Below, piece by piece: positions 11,243 through 20,868 of a stretch of DNA of 64,000 nt (the first letter of the stretch is position 1; each line of letters starts with the position of its first letter). Below the pieces are notes generated by a model. It made no database searches. It had not been told where the DNA came from and saw only the letters and a list, made by a program, of their open reading frames with translations. The position numbers and the translations under genes are program-made. Source of the stretch: Adenophora triphylla var. japonica (lineage: Eukaryota; Streptophyta; Magnoliopsida; Asterales; Campanulaceae); the NCBI GenBank assembly GCA_022495995.1, contig JAFEMH010002507.1, positions 248,001-312,000 on the forward strand, given 5' to 3'.

Positions 11243-11895
11243 GAACCGTTAATATTCCGGCTGGGACGGAGATATTTTAGGAAAATGAACCGTTAATATT
11301 CCGACTGGGACGGAGATATTTTAGGGAAATGAACCGTTAATATTCTGACTGGGACGAAGATATTTTAGGAAAGTGAATCGTTAATATTCCGACTGGGACG
11401 GAAATATTTTTGGAAAATGAACCCCTAATGAAAACGAGATTTCGAAACTGAACCGTTAGTATTCCGACTGGGAAGGAAATATTTTAGGGAAATGAACCGT
11501 TAATATTCCGACTGGGATGGAGATATTTTAGGAAAGTGAACCGTTAATATTTTGACTGGGATGGAGATATTTTAGGAAAATGAACCGTTAATACTCAGAC
11601 TGGGACGGAGATATTTCAGGGAAATGAACCTTTAATACTCCGACTGGGACAGAGATATCTTAGGGAAATGAACTGTTAATACTCCGACTGGGACGGAGAT
11701 ATCTCAGGAAAATGAACCATTAATACTCCGACTGGGATGGAGATATTTCAGGAAAATGAATCGTTAATACTCCGACTGGGACGGAAATATTTCAGGAAAA
11801 TGAACTGTTAATACTCCGACTGGGATGGAAATATCTCAGGGAAATGAAATGTTAATACTCCGACTAGGACGGAGATATCTTAGGGAAATGATTGA
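11243..11895. repeat. 43-bp tandem array in Y 3' UTR (about 15 copies)
   Basis: The unit is AATGAACCGTTAATATTCCG then ACTGGGACGGAGATATTTTAGGA. It stops just before the 5' boundary of the PMD gene on the opposite strand of Y. Confidence 0.92.
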
Positions 11896-11970
11896 ACTAT
11901 ATCTTTGTGTTGATATGTTTTTGTGATTTTGACATGTGCATGTGCATTTTGTGTATGTTATCTTGTAGTG

Positions 11971-11997
11971 ACATACCTTTGCTGTGTTTACCTGCAG
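11971..11997 (+). promoter_or_regulatory. Probable 3' splice site ahead of the Y PMD gene
   Basis: CATACCTTTGCT...CCTGCAG looks like a pyrimidine-rich acceptor directly before the PMD frame. X keeps the same arrangement at about 20328-20345 (GTACCTTTGCTTTGCCTGCAG) although the rest of its gene is lost. Conservation in two diverged copies supports a real intron end; no donor was identified. Confidence 0.5.
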
Positions 11998-12795
11998 GGG
12001 CGAGGGTCGGTTGACGTGTCCACTACCAAGAGCAGGGGAGATGTTGAGGCTGTCCAAAAGCTATGGGAAATGTTCCCAGACGTGGCTCGTGACGGGGGGA
12101 GGAGTCCACGGCAGTTTGTGATTGACTCTGGCTTGGGAGGCTTTATCAGTGCGGTGGCTGTTGTGGCTTCGACACAGAGGGTCAAGGTGCTCCATGTTGC
12201 TTTGAGCGAGTATTGGTGGGACACGATCCACACTTTTCACTTTAGGTGGGGGAGGCATCGATCACTCCCACTAACTTTGCTGCGATCACCGGGTTGTCAT
12301 TTCGAGGCAATCTCATAGGGTGGTTTGATGAGTTTACCATGGAGCAGTTGTCGGGACTGCTTGGATTTGACATCACGGATGCCAGGGGCCTTGGTATTTG
12401 GTATGGAGTGATGGAGGCACATTTGAGGAGAGGGATAGATGAGTATATGGATGGCTCCGAGAGGATGACGGTTGATCGTTTAGCCAGGGGCTTTTTGTGG
12501 TTTGCTCTATCAGCAACCCTTTTTCCCAATACTGAAATGACGTGTCAGTTTGCTTTGCTTGGCTCCCTGACTAATCTGGAGGCCGTGAGGGGTTTTACCT
12601 GGGGAGAAGCTGGTCTGGGCTCGCCATTCTTTGTACTCGGGATTCGAGCATGGGGAGTCTTCAGGAGCACAAGCGCGGGACCGTCATTCCTCGTACTCTG
12701 GATGGGATGACTTCGTGGATTATTTGTCTACCACGGATCCTGCTGCTGCGGGGCAGTATGCTGAGTGTTCGGATGATGAGCCAGACTCTGAGTAG
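11998..12795 (+). pseudogene. Plant mobile domain (PMD) gene of Y, antisense to the element, frameshifted
   Basis: This frame runs opposite to the gag-pol of Y, between protease and 3' UTR. It reads KLWEMFPDVARDGG, then HVALSEYWWDTIHTFHFRWG (about 12190-12250), then after a frameshift GEASITPTNFAAITGLSF and ARGFLWFALSATLFPN (about 12485-12535), the strand/loop pattern of the PMD family (also seen in MAIN-like proteins and protein phosphatase 7 long-form homologues). A second shift near 12690 leads to an acidic tail ending ECSDDEPDSE and a TAG at 12793-12795. Antisense extra genes are known in Tat-lineage elements. Z carries its own at 43759-45609. The role is unknown, and two frameshifts make this copy inactive. 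Confidence 0.7.
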
Positions 12796-13173
12796 TCCTG
12801 CTAATATCCCTTAGACAATTATGTGCACTGCCCGTAATAGATATTATTTTGTACTCGAGAGGCCCTTGGGGCGAGCTTTGTACACTTGAGCATTTATTAT
12901 GATTACTTTTCACTTATTCTAGACAGATAAGGTAGTAGGTTGATCAAAAATAAATAATAACACGAAATGCATTGAATAACAAATTTGAGCAGGCAAAATG
13001 TATAGCTATCATGCACTGTTATTATTATTATTTGCACTGTTTCATGAGTTCGGGATGGATTTGGCTTTGTATGGGGGATGGTTCACGGATTTTGGGTTGA
13101 TATGGATATTGTGAGACTGATCTTGAAGGTGGCCCACTCAGAGCGTTCTCCACAAATTCTGGTTCTTTCTTGC
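12796..13173. other. Y spacer, no gene seen
   Basis: AT-rich stretch with a short ATT run near 13019-13031. No repeat, conserved motif or credible frame. Confidence 0.5.
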
Positions 13174-13383
13174 TCAGGACCATTTTTTGAATGTGGCTTC
13201 GTAGGCTGAACTGAATAGTATGTTTCCCAAGAAGAGTGTCTCGAGCTGTTCTTCTATGTCTGGGATTCCTTTGAATGAGTACTCATGCTGAACTGTGGTG
13301 GCCACGGGTCCAGGTAGTGCAGTGATGTCGAGGAACGCTCCCCTTATCGGATTGGCCTTGAGTCCTCTGAAACGCTTGAGGTT
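13174..13383 (-). pseudogene. Unassigned reverse-strand coding fragment (70 codons)
   Basis: The reverse frame from 13383 to the TGA at 13174-13176 is open and protein-like, with GLKANPIRGAFLDITALPGP and IPDIEEQLETLFLGN. It lies immediately beyond the X insertion site, so in intact Y it followed the protease region (27072-28250) on the same strand. I do not recognise it as RT, RNase H, integrase or PMD. It may be the end of the Y protease ORF product, a captured sequence, or a chance frame. Confidence 0.35.
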
Positions 13384-14922
13384 CTATGCCAGCTTTCCCA
13401 TCTGTTCTGTAGTCTATTGTGAATGTGGGCCCTCGGGATCGAACCATTTTATAGGGTCGCCGCTTCACCTCAGTTTGAAGACACCAGTTTTATTGAAAAA
13501 CGGAGTCGCCACGCCATTTTTATTTCCTCAAAACTTTGAAAAAAAGGATAAGGGTCCGGAGGTTAAGTTACTCCTTGGGAAGAACGGATCGCGTTCACCC
13601 AAAGAGCCTTGCAAAAGCAAGTCTTCCTAGATCCAAAGTTTGTGCTTGTTTGTGCGCTCGTGTGTGTGTGTGTGACTTGAAAAAGGGAGGGAATGTGCCA
13701 AGTTATCTGCTGGACATATAAACCATATAAGTAGGTTATAGCTCGGGATTCCTTGGATTTGATGTTTTCGGGATTTTGATCCCGTGCTCATTTTGGACTT
13801 GTGATCATCATTACGTGACCTTTTTACCTTCCTATTGGATTAACCAACCATAGTAGGCATAAAAGCCTTGGTATGTCTTAAACCAACGTTCTTTGGGGAC
13901 TTGGTCATATGTGATCGAGAGAGGGACACCTTTTATAGTCCAAGAATGAGACTCTTTAGAAAAGGAGGAGTCTTTGCCCATCAATCCTACATCTTGAGAC
14001 GATTGAGCTTCGTAGGGACATTTATGCTCGTCTCAAGTGATGATCGGAGATGTCGGGACTAAGATTCATCTGCTTCTAAAGGGACTACGACTATGGCATT
14101 TTAGTGGCGGAAACGATGTAAAGATGAAGTCTTTACACCGATCCACACCACGGGATGCTCCAAGAACCAAGGGGACTAGGGGAGGGGGTATAAAGATTGG
14201 ATCTTTATACTCATCCTATGTCTTTCGTGCCTTAAAAGGCTACTAGACAATCCTCGGAGAGTGATCCAACCAAAAGGGACATGGGGGAAACGACTTTGAA
14301 AGTAAAGATTGCATTTTTAAGGTAAATAACGTAATGAACATTATTAAAACTAAAGACATAAGGTAAAGGGATGACCTTTATGGCTTTCCTATGTCCTTTA
14401 AAACCTTATAAGGTGGACAATCCTTGGAAGCTAGGTCAAGGGAAGGGGATGACATAATGAGAGTAAAGATAGCATTTTTATGTAATAAAATGAAGCGATT
14501 TCACATCATCATGTGGTGAATCTTCCCTAGAACAAGCCACTTGTGGACCCTTGTTCATCCTTGGGAGAGGATTCCCCATGAATCATTTGTGTAAGGGAAA
14601 GGGGGAATATGATGTTTACATGGTAAAGATAGGAACTTTATAGCAAATAGTCAAAGTAAATGACAAATAAAGGCAAGATAAATGACAAGCAATAAATAGA
14701 ACAATAAAATGAGAGTATTTCAAGGGAAAAGGAAGGAGAGATTACCAATGGTGGTTCTCTCTATCTCCCAAGGGGATTTTCCTATATAGGAATGGTTTTG
14801 GAAGGATTTTATGGAGGAGGGAGGTGGTTTTTGGGATGTTTTGTTCTCTGGAAATTTGAGTTTTCAGTTTGGCAGAGTAACAATGCTTAATTGTTGTTGT
14901 TAAAATGGGTAGAGGAGGCCTC

Positions 14923-14930
14923 TATTTATA
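14923..14930 (-). promoter_or_regulatory. TATA box, X 3' LTR
   Basis: Reverse-strand TATAAATA preceded by CTGCAGCC. The 16-mer CTGCAGCCTATAAATA is identical in the otherwise different LTRs of Z (32889-32904). The second X LTR has the box at 26778-26785. Confidence 0.65.
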
Positions 14931-14987
14931 GGCTGCAGTGTGCTTCCTAAAGAAGCCGCCCGGCGTTAACCTTCTGCAAAAGAAGCC

Positions 14988-15002
14988 CACTACAAGAAAA
15001 AT
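14988..15002 (+). repeat. CACTA left terminal inverted repeat
   Basis: CACTACAAGAAAAAT; pairs with 19227-19241 read on the reverse strand (CACTACAACAAAAAC). Confidence 0.92.
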
Positions 15003-15009
15003 GGCTTTT

Positions 15010-15484
15010 CCCGGCACTTTTAATCCGGCACTTAATTTTGTGCCACAAATTTCCGGCACTTTTTTAATAAGTGCCACAAATTTCCGGCACTTTTCAGAAA
15101 CTGCCACAAATATCCGGCACTTTTTTAAAAGTGCCGCTAATTTCCGGCACTTTTACAAAAGTGCCGCTAATTTTCCGGCATTTTTTTTAAAAGTGCCGCT
15201 AATTTTCCGGCACTTCTTTAAAAGTGCCATTAATTTTCCGGCACTTTTTTAAAAGTGCCGCAAATTTTCCGGCACTTTTACAAAAGTGCCGCTAATTTTC
15301 CGGCACTTTTACAAAAGTGCCGCTAATTTTCCGGCACTTTCTTAAAAATGCCGCTAAATTTCCGGCACTTTTGAAAAAGTGCCGCAATTTTTTCGGCACT
15401 TTTGAAAAATTGCCGCAAGTTTTTCGGCACTTTCTTAAAAGTGCCGTTATTTTTTCGGCACTTTTTTAAAAGTGCCACGAAGTT
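15010..15484. repeat. CACTA left subterminal repeats
   Basis: About 14 copies of a 33-35-bp unit in which CCGGCACTTTT and AAAAGTGCCG face each other, so each unit is a potential hairpin. In En/Spm, subterminal repeats of this kind bind the TNPA protein; that role is inferred here. Confidence 0.85.
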
Positions 15485-16130
15485 CCGAAATGTTTTTTTA
15501 ACCCTTAATATCTAATTTTCACAATGAAAATTGATTACAAATGACTATTTCATTTATAAGGTAAATATATTACTAATTATGAAATAAATATTAAAAAAGT
15601 GTTTAAATTAATCTTGATCATAAGAAAATTTGATTTTAGGACGTTTATTTTGGAACGTAGGCAATATATATAGTAAAGTTGTTTAGAATAAAACCACAAA
15701 TTTATATTTTGGTATAAAATTCATTAAAAAAATATTGGGAATAGACAAAATATAATATTTAATATAAAAGAAACAAACAAGGTTGACTAGGATTTATAAA
15801 TGTGTTCAAAGAAACTTATTATTAAGTTTATACCGTCCAAAATAACTGTCGCCTTTTGGGTTCTCACAGATTTTAAGAAAAATAATTATTATTATGATTT
15901 AATGAAAAAAACAATTTTGCCCATTTAAAAATGATAGTACCCGAAGGGAATATATTTTACTTGTATTTTTATTTTTTCCTTTTCCTTTTCCTTTTCTTTT
16001 TCCTTTTCCTTTTTGTACTCATATTTCCTAGAGAGGATATAATTCTTTTCCTTAAACTTTTCACCAAATTATATTTCCCTCCCACTTTTCCCCAATTCAT
16101 TCCAATATTTAAGTTTTTCCCGCTTTTGAC
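15485..16130. other. CACTA AT-rich interior, no gene seen
   Basis: Very AT-rich, with a polypyrimidine tract of repeated TTTTCC at 15965-16015. Probably promoter-side sequence of the following gene. Confidence 0.5.
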
Positions 16131-17259
16131 GACCTAATCTACCACGCAAATTAGCAAACAGCGCCGCTCACCGCTCAGTTTCCCCTTTCTCTTCTCGCCC
16201 CTCGCTCGATCTCACTCTCTCTCTCCAGCAACTTCGATTTCTCGGTGTCTCTTTCCCGGCGAAATTCGTGCTGCCGGCGTCTCTTTTCCGGCGAAATTCG
16301 TGCTGCCGTCTCGTCCCACCCTCTCCGCCGAATTGAACTGGATTTGAACTGGTAATAATTTTGGATTGTTTAAGGTAATAATTTTATCTGAAAGATTATT
16401 TATAATTTTTTAATTATTTTCTCTGAAAGATTATTTATAATTTTTTTAATTATGTTGATATGATGGATTGGTTGAGTCTTTTGTTCTGTTTGATGGTTAG
16501 ATGTTGTTTTGGAGTGATTATGAGTTTAGATGTTGTTGTAACTTGAAAGAATAGTTTTCTCTTGCTGTTCTAAATGTATAATTGATTTAAATAGTTTGAC
16601 TTCTAATGCATCAGCCGTTGTACATCTTTCAGCTCTGTTAATCCTCTGTTAGTTTCATTCGATCTAAAGCATTGTCTACACTCTTCAACCTTTTAAACAT
16701 TATTTATATGTTTTAACTTGTTTAGGTTCCTGATGCATCAAGTGCTCATCGTTTACACTCAAACAATGACAATGGGTCAGACCCATTGCAATTGAAAAAA
16801 TTGAATATAAGTGCAAATAGTCGTGATCGCTCATACGAGGTAACAAATGAAAAATAGTGAACTGCGTTAAACTTGTTAATACTAATAGAATCTCTTTGTT
16901 AGCCCTTGTATTGTGGTGGGCTTGTTCATGTAGACACCATTTCTTTTATAGATCAATCAAGACAAGTTAAAGAACAAACAACAAAGCAATGAGCTCAGGC
17001 AAGACAAGACGAAAAAGAAGCATCACATTACCGACGAACATTCGAAAAAGGTAAATGTCTAGTTTTGGATTGTATGCACTTGTGTGCATGTGTTGTTGAC
17101 ATTTTTCCATAAGTAATCACATCGTTTAATGTTGTCTTAATTGATTTCAGAATTATCGAAGCAAAGAAGAAAAAACTAGATGATGTTAACAATCGGGTAC
17201 ATATTATTATTTCACTTTGATTCCATGATATTAGGCTTAATGTCAAAAATGAAGGTACT

Positions 17260-17754
17260 CATAATTCATTCACAATGATAATGATATGTCAAAGCTATTT
17301 GTTAGTGTAGGTTCTTATTTTGGTTCACTTGGCCTAATCTTTCTTGAACTGAGTCGTAATTTTCTTGATGTCTGAATAAGAGTATCTTGTTGGCTTGAGA
17401 GTTACGTAGTCCTCTGTGAATAGTCATAAAACATAAATCTTTGTTGCATGCCTTGGTGTCTACGCTAGTGTAATCGATCCTTTTCATAGCAGTATAACTA
17501 AGAACTATGTGATGCTTGATCATAATTCATTTACAATGATAATGATATGTCAAAGCTATTTGTTAGTGTAGGTTCTTATTTTGGTTCACTTGGCCTAATC
17601 TTTCTTGAAACTGAGTCGTTATTTTCTTGATGTACGAATAAGAGTATCTTGTTGGCTTGAGAGTTACGTAGTCCTCTCGTGAATAGTCATAAAACATAAA
17701 TCTTTGTTGCATGCCTTGGTGTCTGCTAGTGTAACTGATCATTTTAAGACCCAA
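17260..17754. repeat. 261-bp tandem duplication inside the CACTA element
   Basis: Two copies start at 17260 and 17521 (CATAATTCATT...GATATGTCAAAGC); the second is slightly shorter. It lies in what would be an intron. Reverse frames over it are repeat artefacts. Confidence 0.88.
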
Positions 17755-17965
17755 GTGAGAGGTTTTTGAAATAGTAATATGCTAAACCGGTAATTTAATT
17801 TTTCTCTATGGTCCTCAGAGTCCCCGAGTCTTTTAGAGGGTGTGGCATGTTATATTTATCATAGTATAAAATTTTACTACGACGTGGATGGAGTTGGGAT
17901 ACGTAAATTATATCTATATCGACAGTGAGTTGATCATATATAAGCTTGTTCCTTGGCCAATCGCA

Positions 17966-17992
17966 AAAAAAAAAAAAAAAAAAAAAAAAAAG
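17966..17992 (+). repeat. Poly(A) run in the CACTA element
   Basis: About 26 adenines in intronic sequence with no sign of a retroposed gene beside it. Confidence 0.85.
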
Positions 17993-18792
17993 CTTGAACT
18001 GTCTCCTTTACTTCTTGGATTAAATCACACGTTGCTTTTATTTCATGGGTACCACTTACAAAACAATGTTACTTGAAGTAGCTAAAATAGAAGATTAACT
18101 ACATGTAAGATTTAATTAGGCTCTAATGTTAATTACTATATGCAGGGGGAAGTTCTTGTGAATCTCCTTGACTATAAAGGTCCAAAACAAGTGGTGGCCA
18201 GAGGAATTTTGATAAGTAAAAATCCCTCTAGAGTTGTTGGGGGGACTGAATTGGGAAATGAGTTCTGGGAAGTACTTATCAAAGAAGCGATAAAACCATT
18301 CGAAAAATTAATTAGGCCTTATGAAGGAGTCACCAAGTTGGGAGAAGCTATTGGAAAATCTGTTGCATGGAGAAATATAGATGTAACACGAGGTTGTATT
18401 GTATTCTTTATAACTTTTTTCAAAGTCTCTTTAAAAACTAAAGTAATTAATGCTATAATTGTTTGTTTGCAGGTGATGGATCACGTCTCTTGTAATACAT
18501 TCGCTATGGAAGAAGACCATTATCTTATCACGCTTTTGTTTGAACAATTGAATATTTAGCTTTTGGTGTTATGATGTCAAGGTTGTATACCTTGCTTAAA
18601 TTTTTGAATTATTACTTTCCGAATGATGTAATTTATACTTATTTTCTTTGATGACAATGAGAAAAAGTTATTTTTTATATACTTTGTTGCAGTTGGTCAA
18701 AATTATGAGAAAAAGTTAAATATGTTTGAGATTTGTATCTATTCGTAGTGAATTACCGACAGCAATCATATCCGTCAGTTCATTAAAACTGT

Positions 18793-19205
18793 GCAAAAGT
18801 GCCAGAAATATGTGGCACTTTTCAAAGTGCCGGAAAATTAAGACACTTTTTTAAATGCCGGAAATTTGAGGCACTTACAAAACTACCGGATAATTGTGGC
18901 ACTTTCATAAGTGCCGGAAATTGCGGCATTTAAAGAAGTGCCGGAAAATTATGGCATTTAAAAAAGTGTCGGAAATTATGGAATTTACAAAAGTGCCGGA
19001 AATTGTGGCACTTTTAAAAGTGCCGGAAATTGTGGCACTTTTAAAAGTGCCGGAAAATTGTGGCACTTTTAAAAGTGCCGGAAAATTGTGGCACTTTTAA
19101 GTGCCGGAAAGTATTGCCGACGCGACTTATTATGGCACTTTTAAAAGTGCCGGAAAATGTGCCGGAAATAGCTTTTATGGCACTTTTTCCTGATTTGTGG
19201 CACTT
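18793..19205. repeat. CACTA right subterminal repeats
   Basis: Repeated AAAAGTGCCGGAAATTGTGG-type units, the inverse of the left set. Together they put dozens of GTGCCGG/CCGGCAC sites at the two ends. Confidence 0.85.
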
Positions 19206-19226
19206 TAAAAAATGCCACAAAAACCT

Positions 19227-19241
19227 GTTTTTGTTGTAGTG
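19227..19241 (-). repeat. CACTA right terminal inverted repeat
   Basis: Complement of CACTACAACAAAAAC; followed by the TSD GCC. Confidence 0.92.
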
Positions 19242-19469
19242 GCCGTTCGGCGTTATCCACTATTGAGTCAGCATGTTTCTAGATTCATGCAAGGTGGTAG
19301 CTGGAAGCTTCCTTCCAGCGAGATCCTGCCTGGAATTTTAATTCCTAGTAGGTCCTTCCTCCCTTGGAAAGTTTGGAAAAGTTCCCGAATCGCCCCTGAA
19401 CTTTATGAAAGTTTGGGGAATTGCCGGGAAACTTAACCGGAAGGCATGAGCCAGATTTGGGTACTTACA

Positions 19470-19480
19470 GAAGCCCCTCG
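19470..19480 (-). other. Polypurine tract of X
   Basis: Reverse-strand CCGAGGGGCTTC directly before the 3' LTR. Confidence 0.75.
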
Positions 19481-20327
19481 GAAACGGTACTTGCAAGGCA
19501 AGTGGCTGAACCTTTGGAAGGCTACCTACGTATCCCGGGGGAATCAAGCCATGGTCGTAGTTCAAAATCCACTGGGGAAAGGGTGTCATATATGACAAAT
19601 TGGCTAAACCTAAAGTAGTCTACCTACGTATCACGAAGGAATCAAGCCATGATCGTAGTTCGGAATCCACTGGGGAATGACAAAGAGAAACGGGTCCCTT
19701 GCTAGGAAGATGGAAAGAAAATGACCTAGGAGGTCAAATGGCTGATCCTACTGGGGATATGCCAATTGAAAGGAGAGACCAATGTGGTCAGATGGCTGGA
19801 ACTTTTTGAAAGGCTCATGCACCACTTAGGAGTAATGAATGAAAGGGGTGACCACTGCTGTCGGATGGCTGGACCTTTTTTTGAAAGGCTCATGCACCAC
19901 TGGGGAGTGATAAATGAAAGGGGTGACCAATGTGGTCGGATGGCTGGACCTTTTTGAAAGGCTCATGCACCATTGAGGAATGGTGAAGGAAAGGGGTGAC
20001 CAATGTGGTCGGATGGCTGGACCTTTTTGAAAGGCTCATGCAACATTGAGGAATGGTGAAGAGAGGGGGTGACCAATGTGGTCGGATGGCTGGACCTTTT
20101 TGAAAGGCTACCTATGTATCCCTGAGGAATCAAGCCGTGATCGTAGTTCAAGGAGTCACTAGACAGTTAGGAACAGGTCTTGAATTTTGACAATTAATGG
20201 AGGAGTCACCTTAAGAAACTAAAGTTTACGTTGCTATCACGGAGATAGAGGTAGCTAAAGCTATGGGTAATAATGTAACATTTGTGAATGTATGCATATT
20301 TCTGAGATATGTTGAGGGACTAACGTA
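19481..20327. repeat. X 3' UTR with 73-bp tandem repeats and conserved cassettes
   Basis: Three copies of the Tat 3' UTR cassette lie at 19525-19563, 19623-19662 and 20111-20149. Between them (about 19768-20110) a roughly 73-bp unit, GGTGACCAATGTGGTCGGAT plus GGCTGGACCTTTTTGAAAGG and a linker, is repeated about five times. No gene seen. Confidence 0.75.
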
Positions 20328-20440
20328 CCTTTGCTTTGCCTGCAGGAGAGCAAGTCGCGGGGCCGTGTGGTAGTTGATAGTGTTGAGAGTCTTGATGCAT
20401 CTGATCGAGATGTTGAAACATTTGGGGGTGTAAGGTGCCT
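20328..20440 (+). pseudogene. Remnant of the X PMD gene 5' end
   Basis: The splice-acceptor-like CCTTTGCTTTGCCTGCAG is followed by GAGAGCAAGTCG, matching the start of the PMD gene of Y (11976 onward). Homology is lost after about 100 bp, where a minisatellite replaces the rest. Confidence 0.5.
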
Positions 20441-20868
20441 CTAACCAATTGACATTTGAGAACTTGGCATCCCTGACCTACTTGCCTTTGAGAACTTGGC
20501 ATCCCTGACCGATTTTCATTTGAGAACTTGGCGTCCCTGACTGACTTGCATTTGAGAACTATGCATCCCTGATCGATTTGCATTTGAGAACATGGCGTCC
20601 CTGACCTACTTGCATTTGAGAACTTGGCATCCCTGACCGATTTTCATTTAAGAACTTGGCGTCCCTGGCCGATTTGCATTTGAGAACTTGGTGTCCCTGA
20701 CCAATTTGCATTTGAGAACTTGGTGTCCTTGACCTACTTGCATTTGAGAACTTGGCATCCCTGACCTACTTGCATTTGAGAATTTGGCGTCCCTGACCGA
20801 TTTGAATTTTAGAACTTGGCATCCCTGACCGATTTCCATTTGAGAACTTAGCGTCTCTGACCGAATTG
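20441..20868. repeat. 32-bp tandem array in X (about 13 copies)
   Basis: Unit GACCTACTTGCATTTGAGAA then CTTGGCATCCCT. It occupies the place where the PMD gene should be. The 75- and 87-codon reverse frames across it are artefacts. Confidence 0.9.

Larger units (their letters stand above)
16135..18559 (+). pseudogene. CACTA internal gene, TNP1/TNPA-like (Ptta/En/Spm family) remnant
   Basis: A pyrimidine-rich leader (16135-16349, with a duplicated CGGCGAAATTCGTGCTGCC) ends in a possible donor. Likely exons follow: 16726-16839 (38 codons, AG/GT at both ends), 16952-17050 (33 codons, lysine/glutamine-rich and probably coiled coil), perhaps one starting at 17151, and 18146-18392. The last reads GEVLVNLLDYKGPKQVVARG, then VGGTELGNEFWEVLI, matching the C-terminal domain of TNP1/En/Spm-like CACTA proteins. 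The frame stays open from there through a possible intron to a TAG at 18557-18559. Phases at the 17151 exon do not join cleanly, so the gene is either broken or my exon model is wrong. Confidence 0.6.
14988..19241 (+). mobile_element. CACTA (En/Spm-type) DNA transposon inserted in the X 3' LTR
   Basis: Ends are CACTACAAGAAAAA on the left and TTTTTGTTGTAGTG on the right, the classic CACTA terminal inverted repeats. A 3-bp TSD GCC lies at 14985-14987 and 19242-19244; the uninterrupted site is visible in the other X LTR at about 26836. At 4,254 bp it has dense subterminal repeats at both ends and a multi-exon gene remnant related to the accessory TNP1/TNPA-type protein. No TNP2-type transposase catalytic region was found, so it is non-autonomous. 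Confidence 0.93.
13418..19469 (-). repeat. X 3' LTR, split by the CACTA element
   Basis: LTR sequence occupies 13418-14987 and 19245-19469, about 1.8 kb in total. From 13564 it matches 25418-27066. The right end reads GGGTACTTACA, followed by the PPT. The left portion contains GGAGTCGCCACGCC near 13505, also seen near the end of the Z LTR. A (GT)n run lies at about 13660. Confidence 0.88.

Noticed and set aside
785..11895. Possible CRISPR array (regular short repeats)
   Set aside because: The units are head-to-tail minisatellites without unique spacers, and the context is a plant retrotransposon.
12242..12529. 95-codon reverse frame
   Set aside because: Shadow of the forward PMD gene, whose forward frame shows the family motifs.
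13418..13460. tRNA T-arm-like GGTTCGATCCC on the reverse strand at the end of the X LTR
   Set aside because: No acceptor stem, D arm or anticodon arm can be fitted around it; it belongs to the LTR end.
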